Origin: Vibrio ulleungensis
GTDB taxonomy: Bacteria > Pseudomonadota > Gammaproteobacteria > Enterobacterales > Vibrionaceae
DNA: 64,000 nt
NCBI RefSeq assembly: GCF_016900875.1
Contig: NZ_JAFEUM010000001.1
Location: 1,006,918 to 1,070,917, forward strand
Direction of reading: 5' to 3'
The translations under genes were made by a program, and so were the position numbers. This document shows, piece after piece, positions 52,579 to 60,949 of this stretch. How positions within the stretch are numbered: position 1 is the first letter of the stretch; every line of letters starts with the position of its first letter. The notes beneath the pieces are model-generated. The model worked only from the letters and a program-made list of their open reading frames with translations, had not been told where the DNA came from and did no database searches.

Positions 52579-53817
52579 GTGGGTTGTTGTGATGCTCCTG
52601 GTTTAATGCCAATTTCAGACGCGATTGATCAAATGTTATTAACGACGAAAACATTACCAGATGTCGAGTCACTTGATATTTCAAACGCTGTAGGACGTAT
52701 ATTATCCACTCCAGTGCAGTCACCTCTTAATGTCCCTCCATTTGATAACTCTGCAATGGATGGGTACGCGGTAAGAACCAGTGACTTTGACTCTCAATCT
52801 AACCTGCCATTGGCAGGTCAGTCATTTGCCGGCCACCCTTTTACTGGTCACTGGGAAACAGGGACCTGCATTCGAATCATGACGGGAGCACAAATCCCAG
52901 CTGGTTGTGACGCGGTCGTCATGCAAGAAGATGTCACCACCACAGAACAAGGCCTTGTTTCATTTGATAGCAAAGCCATCAAGCGTGGTCAAAATATTCG
53001 CCTAAAAGGTAATGATATTGCTATTGGCAGCACGGTGTTTAACTCAGGCCATAAGCTTACCCTGCGCGATCTACCTATTCTTGCATCGTTAGGGATCGCA
53101 ACTGTATCTGTGTTCCAAAAAGTGAAAGTGGCGATTTTCTCGACGGGCGATGAAATAAAATCACTTGATGAGCCCCTCAAAGCTGGCGAAATATACGACA
53201 GCAATCGATACGGCTTAATCCCAATGTTTGAGAAGTTTGGTGCTGAAGTCATCGATCTAGGCATTATTGTAGACGACAAAACCGCCATTAAAGAGACCTT
53301 CGACAAAGCCCAGCAGTGCGCCGATATCGTCATTACTTCCGGAGGTGTAAGCGTTGGCGAAGCTGACTACACTAAAGATATATTAGAGGAAATGGGTGAA
53401 ATCGGATTTTGGAAGATCGCAATAAAACCAGGTAAACCTTTTGCTTTTGGCCAACTGCCAAATGCGTTTTTCTGTGGATTGCCCGGAAACCCTGTTTCCG
53501 CAGCCATTACCGCTCATGTCCTTGTCGAACCCTTTTTGGCAAAAATGTCTGGCCATAGCGAGTGGAAACCCGATGTCACGCTTAATGCTAAAAGCTTAAG
53601 CGCTTTCAAGAAGCGTCCTGGTCGTACCGACTATCAACGCGGCATTTATCGGGTCGACAATGGCGAAGTGGTGGTTGAGAGCTGCGCCAACCAAAGTTCC
53701 GGTGCTTTTATGTCGATGAGCATCGCGAACTGCTATGTCATCCTTGAACAAGATCGTGGAAGTGTGACAAAGGAAGAAACTGTAACAATTCAACCATTTG
53801 GAGCAACTTTATTGTAG
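52579..53817 (+). CDS. moeA: molybdopterin molybdenumtransferase MoeA
   Basis: 412 residues from a GTG with AAGGA seven bases upstream. Domain III motifs PPFDNSAMDGYAV (about 53-65) and IMTGAQIPAGCDAVVMQED are followed by the MoaB-like domain with FSTGDEI, TSGGVSVGEADYTKDIL and FCGLPGNPVSA, then a C-terminal beta domain. It inserts molybdate into adenylated molybdopterin, giving the cofactor for NapA. moeB, often adjacent, is not here. The N-terminal GCCDAPGLMP is the usual vibrio extension. Confidence 0.96.
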   Translation: MGCCDAPGLMPISDAIDQMLLTTKTLPDVESLDISNAVGRILSTPVQSPLNVPPFDNSAMDGYAVRTSDFDSQSNLPLAGQSFAGHPFTGHWETGTCIRIMTGAQIPAGCDAVVMQEDVTTTEQGLVSFDSKAIKRGQNIRLKGNDIAIGSTVFNSGHKLTLRDLPILASLGIATVSVFQKVKVAIFSTGDEIKSLDEPLKAGEIYDSNRYGLIPMFEKFGAEVIDLGIIVDDKTAIKETFDKAQQCADIVITSGGVSVGEADYTKDILEEMGEIGFWKIAIKPGKPFAFGQLPNAFFCGLPGNPVSAAITAHVLVEPFLAKMSGHSEWKPDVTLNAKSLSAFKKRPGRTDYQRGIYRVDNGEVVVESCANQSSGAFMSMSIANCYVILEQDRGSVTKEETVTIQPFGATLL

Positions 53818-53907
53818 TAGGCTCGGTAGATTTTTACCGTGTAATCCACTACAGTGCTAGTTAATTCGTCGTAGTAGTGTTGATATAGGATACTGACTGG
53901 TTTAGGT

Positions 53908-56241
53908 ATGAACGCCATTGTTAAGCGCCTTTGGGCTCTCTACTCTTTGATATGGGCTATAAGTTTGTGCGTGCTTTACTTTATCAGTATGAGCACGTGG
54001 GACACTATCGTCGATAAAAAGAAGATTGAGCAAGCTGCTGCTATCGAACTTTTTTCTAGCGGTGTGCAAGGCCTATTGGAGTCTCAAGACATAGTGTTAA
54101 CTCTATTGGGCAACCAATTGAGCGAACATCTACCAGTAACAGACGAAAGCATCCTAAAAACCACTAAAAAGTTGGATTCATTGCTTGATTCCAACCCAGC
54201 TGTTTATGCGTTTGCATTTATCAAGCCAGACGGTACCGTTGCTATGGCAACGTCTAACATGTATGACGGTGATTTGAGCAGTGAGGACACCTTCAACTTT
54301 TTGGAAAATCCAGTAACAAAAGAAACATTTGAGCGCACGCTAAACAGCGACAAAGTCATTTTAGGCAGAACCTATTTTATCGCCGAACTCGACGATTTGG
54401 TGATCCCTGTAAGAAAAGCCATCAAAGATGATAGTGGCAACATAATAGGTGTTATGTCAGCAGGAATTCGAGCCAAGGATTCACAGCTGTTTCAACATGA
54501 CTTTTCTAATAGTTCTCAGCTAATCGGAATTGCTCGCTCGGATGGTTATTGGCAGTACAACTCAGAATACAACAGTCTAAATGACAAAACATTGGCTGAT
54601 GAGTTTTTCCAAAGGCCTATCCCAAGCTCCTATTTTAAAACTGTTGTTGATAATTTATACGACGTCTACAACGTCGATCCCAGTACCGTTAAGCAAAACA
54701 CCCAAAAGTACATGTTCGAACATGAAGGTAATAAAGAGCACCTGCAGGTTGCACTTTCTTATGATCCTCGCTTCGATCACTGGTATGTGTCTTATGTTGA
54801 TTGGCCACAATTACAGTATCAGTTAACCACAACACTGTTCCCCTACTTCGTGGTATTTGTCTCTCTTCATACTGTGTTGTTCATACTGTTTCGCTATACC
54901 TCGCGAACGCAACAAGAAAATGAAGCCTCCCTCATCAAGTTGGCCAATCAAGACTCTCTAACAGGCTTACCTAATCGTAAATATTTGCGAGACAACTTTG
55001 ATGCTTGGACCCAACATCACAAACGGTTTAGCCTTTTGTTTGTCGATCTCGATCATTTTAAGAAAATTAACGATAGTTACGGTCATGAAGCTGGAGACAT
55101 TGTACTTACTGAGTTAAGCGAACGAGTGCGAAGCGTGCTCAGCTTATTCGACATTTTAATAAGGGAAGCTGGTGATGAGTTTATTGTTGTATCACCACAA
55201 ACCAATCAACCTTATTTGGAAGAGCTCGCGAAAAAAATCAACAGTGAGTTAAGCAAACCGTTCAATATTTTTGGCTCAGACGTGGTATTAGGTTGCAGCA
55301 TTGGTGTTTCTGTTTATCCGGACCACGGTAACAACCTCATTGAACTGTTGAAGTCGGCTGACAGAGCGATGTATCTCGCTAAGAAAACCCGTAATAGCTA
55401 CCGATTTTTTAACGAGTCTTTACGTGGAGAGTCTCAGTTTAAGTTTCGAGTGGAGCAAAAACTTCGCCAGGCCCTTGAGCATAACGACCTCAAAATTAAG
55501 TATCAGCCGCAAGTGAATGCCGAGCTCTGTTTGTCTGGCGTTGAGGCACTGCTTAGATGGCATGACCATGAACTCGGAGTGGTGTCGCCATCGCTCTTCA
55601 TCACCATTGCAGAGAAAGCGGGCATGATGCCAGAGGTTAGCCGTTACTTGTTCAATCAGTTGATCACAGAAATATCGCAATTTAACCCTTGCTTAAAACA
55701 AGCCAGTTTATCGGTCAATATTTCAGTAAGTCATTTTATGATGGATTGCTTTGTATCCGATGTGGTGCCGCTAATCAATAAGTGTAAAGAAAGCGATGTC
55801 GAACTGGTTTTAGAGATCACCGAAACATTGCTCATTAACGATATCGTTCAAGCCAAACAACGCGTTGTCGAGCTAAAAAGTCTGGGAGTTAAAATATCAT
55901 TGGATGACTTTGGTACGGGTTACTCGTCACTCAGCATGCTCAAAGATTTGCCAATGGATGAAATTAAAATCGACCGAAGCTTCATTCAAAACGTAGAATC
56001 CGATCATAACGCCTATAAAATGGTGAAAAACATCGTTGCGATTGGCAAGAACTTAGATAAGTTAATCGTTGCCGAAGGCATTGAAAATGCCAGTCACTGG
56101 CGACTCCTTACCCAATGTGGTTGTGACCTATTCCAGGGAAATTTCGTCGCCAAACCACTCGCGTTGCCTGAAATCAACGAGTTTTCTATTCGTCACCAAA
56201 CGCCTTCTCAAGCCAAAGAAGTACAACTTTCTGACGCATAA
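53908..56241 (+). CDS. membrane GGDEF-EAL protein (AGDEF; EAL intact)
   Basis: 777 residues. Membrane helices at about 10-30 and 306-326 enclose a periplasmic sensor (about 32-305) of Cache-like layout (VYAFAFIKPDGTVAMATS, AGIRAKDSQLF, LIGIARSDGYW). The GGDEF domain (about 345-500) has LTGLPNRKYL and DLDHFKKINDSYGHEAGD, but its active site reads EAGDEF, with Ala for the first Gly. The EAL domain (about 515-765) keeps GVEALLRW, LEITETLL, DDFGTGYSS, DRSFI and AEGIEN. Best reading: a c-di-GMP phosphodiesterase with a GTP-binding or weakly active cyclase domain. It lies alone, 90 bp after moeA. Confidence 0.9.
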   Translation: MNAIVKRLWALYSLIWAISLCVLYFISMSTWDTIVDKKKIEQAAAIELFSSGVQGLLESQDIVLTLLGNQLSEHLPVTDESILKTTKKLDSLLDSNPAVYAFAFIKPDGTVAMATSNMYDGDLSSEDTFNFLENPVTKETFERTLNSDKVILGRTYFIAELDDLVIPVRKAIKDDSGNIIGVMSAGIRAKDSQLFQHDFSNSSQLIGIARSDGYWQYNSEYNSLNDKTLADEFFQRPIPSSYFKTVVDNLYDVYNVDPSTVKQNTQKYMFEHEGNKEHLQVALSYDPRFDHWYVSYVDWPQLQYQLTTTLFPYFVVFVSLHTVLFILFRYTSRTQQENEASLIKLANQDSLTGLPNRKYLRDNFDAWTQHHKRFSLLFVDLDHFKKINDSYGHEAGDIVLTELSERVRSVLSLFDILIREAGDEFIVVSPQTNQPYLEELAKKINSELSKPFNIFGSDVVLGCSIGVSVYPDHGNNLIELLKSADRAMYLAKKTRNSYRFFNESLRGESQFKFRVEQKLRQALEHNDLKIKYQPQVNAELCLSGVEALLRWHDHELGVVSPSLFITIAEKAGMMPEVSRYLFNQLITEISQFNPCLKQASLSVNISVSHFMMDCFVSDVVPLINKCKESDVELVLEITETLLINDIVQAKQRVVELKSLGVKISLDDFGTGYSSLSMLKDLPMDEIKIDRSFIQNVESDHNAYKMVKNIVAIGKNLDKLIVAEGIENASHWRLLTQCGCDLFQGNFVAKPLALPEINEFSIRHQTPSQAKEVQLSDA

Positions 56242-56335
56242 GTCACCTTTTGTGCGATATCAAATATTTTGACTTTTGTAGCAAAATCTTACGCAAATCT
56301 TTGCGCAATCGATTAACCATAAATTGACTTTTTTT

Positions 56336-56349
56336 ATGTTGATCAACAT
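56336..56349. promoter_or_regulatory. 14-bp palindrome upstream of tal
   Basis: ATGTTGATCAACAT is a perfect palindrome about 140 bases before the tal start codon. TAGCG/CGCTA follows at about 56380-56396. Factor unknown. Confidence 0.35.
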
Positions 56350-56487
56350 CACGAGAATTGCTGAAAAGTCATTGATTTCGTTTAGCGAATAACGCTATCT
56401 TGTGTGTATATTCACAGGCGTACTGAAACGCTAAACCCTTGCAGGGTCAAACCGCAGGGCACTACCTTAATGGAAAAGGATTGCGCA

Positions 56488-57438
56488 ATGAGCAATAAAT
56501 TGAACCAACTTAAAAACGTCACTACCGTTGTAGCAGATACCGGTGATATCGAAGCGATCAAAAAATACCAACCTCAAGACGCGACCACTAATCCATCATT
56601 AATTTTAAAAGCCGCGGAAATGCCTGAGTACGCTTCACTCGTTAGCAGCGCTGTAGAATACGCAAAAGCAAATGTCAGCGGCAAGGCAGAGCAAATTGAG
56701 CTAGCGTGCGATCGTCTAGCGGTTATTATTGGCCAAGAAATCCTAAATATTGTCCCTGGTAGAATCTCTACAGAAGTCGACGCACGCCTGTCTTACGATA
56801 CCGAAAACAGCGTGAAAAAGGCGCGTCAAATCATCGCAATGTACGCTGAACAAGGTATTGGTAAAGAGCGCATCTTGATCAAGCTAGCATCGACCTGGGA
56901 AGGCATCCAAGCGGCAAAAGTGCTTGAAGCGGAAGGCATTAATTGTAATCTAACGTTACTATTCTCCTTTGCACAGGCCAAAGCATGCGCTGAAGCGGGC
57001 GTTTACCTTATTTCGCCGTTTGTAGGTCGTATTATGGATTGGTACAAAGCGAAGCAAGGCGTTGATTTTGAAGCTGCAGAAGATCCAGGCGTACTATCAG
57101 TGACCAAGATCTACAATTACTACAAACAACACGGCTATAACACCGTTGTAATGGGAGCATCATTCCGTAATACTGGCGAAATTTTAGAGCTAGCGGGTTG
57201 TGATCGTCTCACCATCAGCCCACAACTTTTAGAAGAGCTAGAAAATGCCAACGGTGATGTACCAACTAAGTTAGTCGATACTGGGGCCACAGAGAAAGCG
57301 CCAGCTGAACTTACTCATGCAGAGTTTCTTTGGGAGCATAACCTTGACCCAATGGCTGTGGAGAAGCTTGCCGAAGGCATCCGTAACTTTGCCGTAGACC
57401 AAGGCAAACTAGAAACAAAGATTGAAGCAATGCTGTAA
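56488..57438 (+). CDS. tal: transaldolase
   Basis: 316 residues from the ATG at 56488 (AAAAGGA eight bases upstream); an in-frame ATG 84 bases earlier is rejected. TalB-type barrel: [12 protein letters not shown] near residue 33, the Schiff-base Lys in [13 protein letters not shown] (about 132), and the phosphate-binding region [13 protein letters not shown]. It moves the dihydroxyacetone unit in the pentose phosphate pathway. A small ACCCT-TGC-AGGGT hairpin in the leader (56435-56447) is noted without known function. The gene ends in a strong terminator. Confidence 0.95.
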   Translation: MSNKLNQLKNVTTVVADTGDIEAIKKYQPQDATTNPSLILKAAEMPEYASLVSSAVEYAKANVSGKAEQIELACDRLAVIIGQEILNIVPGRISTEVDARLSYDTENSVKKARQIIAMYAEQGIGKERILIKLASTWEGIQAAKVLEAEGINCNLTLLFSFAQAKACAEAGVYLISPFVGRIMDWYKAKQGVDFEAAEDPGVLSVTKIYNYYKQHGYNTVVMGASFRNTGEILELAGCDRLTISPQLLEELENANGDVPTKLVDTGATEKAPAELTHAEFLWEHNLDPMAVEKLAEGIRNFAVDQGKLETKIEAML

Positions 57439-57452
57439 ATCCAGCTTGCACT

Positions 57453-57482
57453 AAAATGGGAGGCCTAGCCTCCCATTTTATT
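57453..57482. terminator. two-way terminator between tal and narP
   Basis: AAAATGGGAGGC (57453-57464) pairs with GCCTCCCATTTT (57468-57479) around a three-base loop, with T-runs on both strands. Confidence 0.88.
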
Positions 57483-57536
57483 ATCCGCAATGTGCCCCCT
57501 ACAAATAGCGCACTGTGAACACTCCATCAGGAACCG

Positions 57537-58196
57537 TTATGAACGACCGTAATAGTCGAAATACAATACTGTTGCAGCCGTTCTTGAAGGAACATCGAGT
57601 TTCTTCAACAAGCTTTTCATATGAACCTTCACTGTCGACTCCGAAATGAATAGCTGGTCAGCAATTTCACGGTTTCGTTTACCTAGTGCAACATTTTCGA
57701 GGATCTGAGTTTCTCGCTGCGTAAGATGATCAAACGGATTGCTTTTCTGACCATTGCTGTCAATAAAGGTTTGGATTTCTTTGCTATAGACTGGGTTATT
57801 CTTGCCTACATTTCTTAGTTTATTGACCAAATCATCAGGTTCGGTGTCTTTAAGTAAGTAGCCATCAGCGCCCGCCCTTATTAGAGCCGAAATATCTGCA
57901 GGGCTATCTGAAACAGTAAGAATAACAATGTAACTTTCCACACCGTCTTGCCTCAACCCATTAAGTGTGTCGAGCCCCGACATACCTTTCATGTTGAGAT
58001 CCAGTACAATCAAATCAATGTCGTTTTGACTTGCTATGGCAATTGCATCGGTGCCATTACTTGCTTCGCAAACGACATCAAAATCATCTTCGCTTTCCAG
58101 CAGTTGCCTAATGCCCCGTCGCATGAGAGGGTGATCATCTACTAGCATCACACGAATGGAAGTTGATTCGGTTTCAGTCTTGTTATTCTCGTCCAA
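57537..58196 (-). CDS. narP: nitrate/nitrite response regulator NarP
   Basis: 219 residues from a TTG at 58196 (MDENNKTETESTSIRVMLVDDHPL), with AAGGA seven bases upstream; an earlier TTG at 58232 overlaps narQ. Receiver domain: acidic pair in VDDHPL, phospho-acceptor in LIVLDLNMKGM, Lys in YLLKDT; LuxR-type HTH at about 155-215 (LTQRETQILENVALGKRNREIADQLFISESTVKVH). It is paired with NarQ and divergent from napFDAB, its expected main target under nitrate. Confidence 0.9.
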   Translation of the reverse strand: MDENNKTETESTSIRVMLVDDHPLMRRGIRQLLESEDDFDVVCEASNGTDAIAIASQNDIDLIVLDLNMKGMSGLDTLNGLRQDGVESYIVILTVSDSPADISALIRAGADGYLLKDTEPDDLVNKLRNVGKNNPVYSKEIQTFIDSNGQKSNPFDHLTQRETQILENVALGKRNREIADQLFISESTVKVHMKSLLKKLDVPSRTAATVLYFDYYGRS

Positions 58197-58215
58197 CGTT
58201 GGTTCCTTTCTTTGC

Positions 58216-59880
58216 TTATGCCTGTGGTTCAAAGCACATGTGAATCCTGCTGCCCTGACCTATAGTCGACTCAATGCTTATTGTACCGCCTAATTGCTCG
58301 GTACGCTCATGTAAAATCGCCAATCCGTAATGACCATCTTGCGATTTCCCCACTTCAAATCCTTTTCCATCGTCGTTCACTTCGATACACACTTCATTGC
58401 CACGATCGATACAAGCAATACTGATGTGGTTAGCCCGAGCATGTTTGGCAGCATTCAATGTTGCTTCGCGCACAATTTGTAAAACGTGAACATGCTGTTC
58501 AGCGGTTAATCTTAGTGAATTCAGTTGGTTATTATACTCTATTTTCGCATCCGTTCGACCTTGTAGATCTTCAACGGTAGTTTTTAAAGCTTCTGCAAAA
58601 TTCAGCTCACCGACAGGCAACCTAAACGTTTTCAGCAGTTCACGGAGCTGCTGATAACACGAGCGCAAACCTTCGTCCAAATCGAGCACCACAGGGTGAC
58701 TGCTGAGCTCTCGTTTTAGTAATACGGTTTGAATCTTCAAATAGGACAAATTTTGGGCTAAAGAGTCATGCAGTTCACGGGCTATGGTTGCCCTTTCGGT
58801 GTGAATAAGGAGCTGCTGCTGCTGTTTCTTGGTGGCTTTGTAGTAGATCGCTCGCGAATATATTTGAGTAAAGCTTTCGATAAAACTTTCATCGACTTCT
58901 TCATTTAGAAAGAGCGTAATCTGACCTTGCTCTATATCGCTGTACTGGAGTTTGCGCTGAGTAGTGATAGCTCCCGTCGATGCCCCCGACACGAACAAAA
59001 CATCTACGTCCGACTCATCGATAACAATCGCCTTTACGCCCGCTACCGATGAATGGGCAACCAACTCGTCGAGCATCGTTTGAAAAAGACTGTAATTGAG
59101 ACTCGGGTCTGCCAACAGACTTGTCGTGCGGTAGAGTGTATTTAACGACCCATTGGCTTGTTGCAGTTCGCTGGTCTTTTGCGCTACCGCGGATTCTAGA
59201 TCATCGTATAACTGTCCAAGCTCTTTGGACATCAACGTAAAGCTACGTCCAACATAGTCCATCTCTTTGCTGCCACTGGGTTTGAGGTGTATATCAAACT
59301 CGCGGCGTTGGATAGACTGACTCGCCTCTATTAAACCATTGACCGGTTCCAGTACTCGTTTTCGAACGATAAGCAATATGTACAGAGATACAACCAGTAT
59401 GCCCCCCAATCCAAATCCACCAATAAGGGCTAAGTTTTGCAGCTTTTTCTCCGAGTAGACTTGCAGTTTACTCACCAACTGATCGATTTGTGTGACAAAC
59501 TCTTGAACCGAATGCAAGTACTGATCATTACGGTCACTGAGCAGCACCCGTTTTAACATCAACCATCGGTCTATGAGCTTCAAATAATCATTGCGAATAT
59601 CTTCCGGAGCAGCCCAGTGATCCAGTGCAGACATTGACGGAGAGTACAGTGACGATTCAAATTGCTTAACATGAAGATCAAAAAGATCGTCCTGGGATTG
59701 AATATCGTAGGCCAACCGATAACTTTGCATACGCATTGAGCCCGAGACATTAATAGCCTCACCGTCTCGCATACTCATGTTTAAGCTCAATAATGAGTAG
59801 ACTGTTGTAAACAGTGACAAAAGCCCAATGGCTAATAAGCACAGAACAAATGACCGAATCAAAGATTTAGGTTGTCGCAC
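58216..59880 (-). CDS. narQ: nitrate/nitrite sensor kinase NarQ
   Basis: 554 residues from a GTG with AAGGAGG five bases upstream. The N-terminal membrane helix is followed by the nitrate-binding P-box (about 39-56: DGEAINVSGSMRMQSYRLA), a helical sensor, a second membrane helix (about 145-165), HAMP, a degenerate GAF-like region, and the HisKA_3 box ERATIARELHDSLAQNL, then the ATPase domain (NAAKHARANH, VNDDGKGFE, GHYGLAILHERTEQLGG). It lacks the central cysteine cluster of some NarX kinases. Its ribosome site is enclosed in a small GC-rich hairpin (59883-59896). Confidence 0.92.
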   Translation of the reverse strand: MRQPKSLIRSFVLCLLAIGLLSLFTTVYSLLSLNMSMRDGEAINVSGSMRMQSYRLAYDIQSQDDLFDLHVKQFESSLYSPSMSALDHWAAPEDIRNDYLKLIDRWLMLKRVLLSDRNDQYLHSVQEFVTQIDQLVSKLQVYSEKKLQNLALIGGFGLGGILVVSLYILLIVRKRVLEPVNGLIEASQSIQRREFDIHLKPSGSKEMDYVGRSFTLMSKELGQLYDDLESAVAQKTSELQQANGSLNTLYRTTSLLADPSLNYSLFQTMLDELVAHSSVAGVKAIVIDESDVDVLFVSGASTGAITTQRKLQYSDIEQGQITLFLNEEVDESFIESFTQIYSRAIYYKATKKQQQQLLIHTERATIARELHDSLAQNLSYLKIQTVLLKRELSSHPVVLDLDEGLRSCYQQLRELLKTFRLPVGELNFAEALKTTVEDLQGRTDAKIEYNNQLNSLRLTAEQHVHVLQIVREATLNAAKHARANHISIACIDRGNEVCIEVNDDGKGFEVGKSQDGHYGLAILHERTEQLGGTISIESTIGQGSRIHMCFEPQA

Positions 59881-59882
59881 AC

Positions 59883-59896
59883 GCCCTCCTTAGGGC
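59883..59896 (-). promoter_or_regulatory. hairpin over the narQ ribosome-binding site
   Basis: On the minus strand GCCCT-AAGG-AGGGC folds into a five-base GC-rich stem whose loop and 3' arm contain the Shine-Dalgarno AAGGAGG of narQ, a few bases before its GTG start. This could tune narQ translation. Confidence 0.45.
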
Positions 59897-59969
59897 ATCA
59901 AAAAACAGCGGTTTTCTAACTAAAAGACTGAATATTCAAATAATATGTGATTAAGCGCATCCCATATTC

Positions 59970-59983
59970 ATGATCTGAATCAA
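59970..59983 (+). promoter_or_regulatory. FNR-like site in the narQ/napF control region
   Basis: ATGAT-CTGA-ATCAA matches the FNR consensus TTGAT-N4-ATCAA except for the first base. It lies about 130 bases before napF and 90 before narQ. A NarL/NarP-like heptamer TACCCCT (59998-60004) lies close by but lacks a good partner. Confidence 0.6.
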
Positions 59984-60099
59984 GTTACATTCCAGTTTAC
60001 CCCTTTTGAGCTATTTTAGTCATCCGTACGATAACTAAACTATGAGTATAAGAAGTGTTTTACGGTTTTTTTTAAAAACCATAGCGTTACGTCACCTTT

Positions 60100-60612
60100 T
60101 TGGGCAATAAGCACGGTATTCAATTGGTAGATACTGACAAACGTCGTTTGTTTCGTCGCAAATACGTCAAACCAGGGAACTTACCTTGGCTTTCAGAGCC
60201 ACAGGCGTTCTCACAACAGTGCACTCGCTGTGGTGAATGTGCGTCAGTGTGTGAAACAAACATAATTACCAAAGGTGATGGTGGCTTTCCAGCTGTCGAT
60301 TTCGCCCAAGGAGAATGCACCTTTTGCTATAAATGCGCAAAAAGCTGTCCCGAAAAACTATTTAGCCCTCAATCGACTAAGCCTTGGGAGCAAATAGCTA
60401 CGATCAGTAATCAATGCCTTGCAAAGCAAGGCGTCGATTGCAGAGTGTGTGAAGAGTCTTGTGAGCCCTTTGCCATTCAGTTTAAACCACAATTGGGCAG
60501 TGTCGCGCAACCCACTATAGAGCTCGATGCTTGCAATGGTTGTGGCGGATGCGTTGCAAGTTGCCCAACAAAGGCAATTACCGTAAACACCATCGACATT
60601 CAAAATATTTAA
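60100..60612 (+). CDS. napF: NapF ferredoxin-type protein
   Basis: Up to 170 residues. Start unclear: the frame opens at TTG 60100; a TTG at 60124 (MVDTDKRRLFRRK) matches the usual NapF N-terminus better; neither has a strong ribosome site. Three 4Fe-4S motifs: CTRCGECASVC (about 41-51), CTFCYKCAKSC (about 74-84) and CNGCGGCVASC (about 144-154), plus CRVCEESC. NapF is a cytosolic iron-sulfur protein that helps load or mature NapA before Tat export. It is first in napFDAB(C), downstream of an FNR-like site. Confidence 0.9.
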   Translation: MGNKHGIQLVDTDKRRLFRRKYVKPGNLPWLSEPQAFSQQCTRCGECASVCETNIITKGDGGFPAVDFAQGECTFCYKCAKSCPEKLFSPQSTKPWEQIATISNQCLAKQGVDCRVCEESCEPFAIQFKPQLGSVAQPTIELDACNGCGGCVASCPTKAITVNTIDIQNI

Positions 60613-60649
60613 CCCGAAGAGCACTCTTCAAAAGCAGGTGTAGTAGTAC

Positions 60650-60949
60650 ATGGAAGAAGTCCACATATCCAGCTTGGTGGTTCATGCTGAGCCCACCCAT
60701 CTAGAGGACGTGAAAGCGGCCATTTTAGCACTGCCCGGCAGCGAAATTTACGGCGATGACCCACATGGAAAGATAGTCGTGGTGATGACGACAGAAAACC
60801 AAGGGTTCATAACCACAACAATAGACAAAATCTCTAACCTTGAGCACGTGTTAAACGTTGCCTTGGTTTACCATCATATCGAAAAAGAGACCGAGACCTT
60901 TGATAAGCCTATCAATGACCTCTCAGTTGAAGCAAAAGGTGACGTATGA
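60650..60949 (+). CDS. napD: NapD, NapA maturation chaperone
   Basis: 99 residues, the normal NapD size. It has a ferredoxin-like beta-alpha-beta fold: [42 protein letters not shown] and the central region [12 protein letters not shown]. It binds the Tat signal of NapA and holds back export until the cofactor is loaded. It overlaps napA by four bases (ATGA). Confidence 0.95.
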   Translation: MEEVHISSLVVHAEPTHLEDVKAAILALPGSEIYGDDPHGKIVVVMTTENQGFITTTIDKISNLEHVLNVALVYHHIEKETETFDKPINDLSVEAKGDV

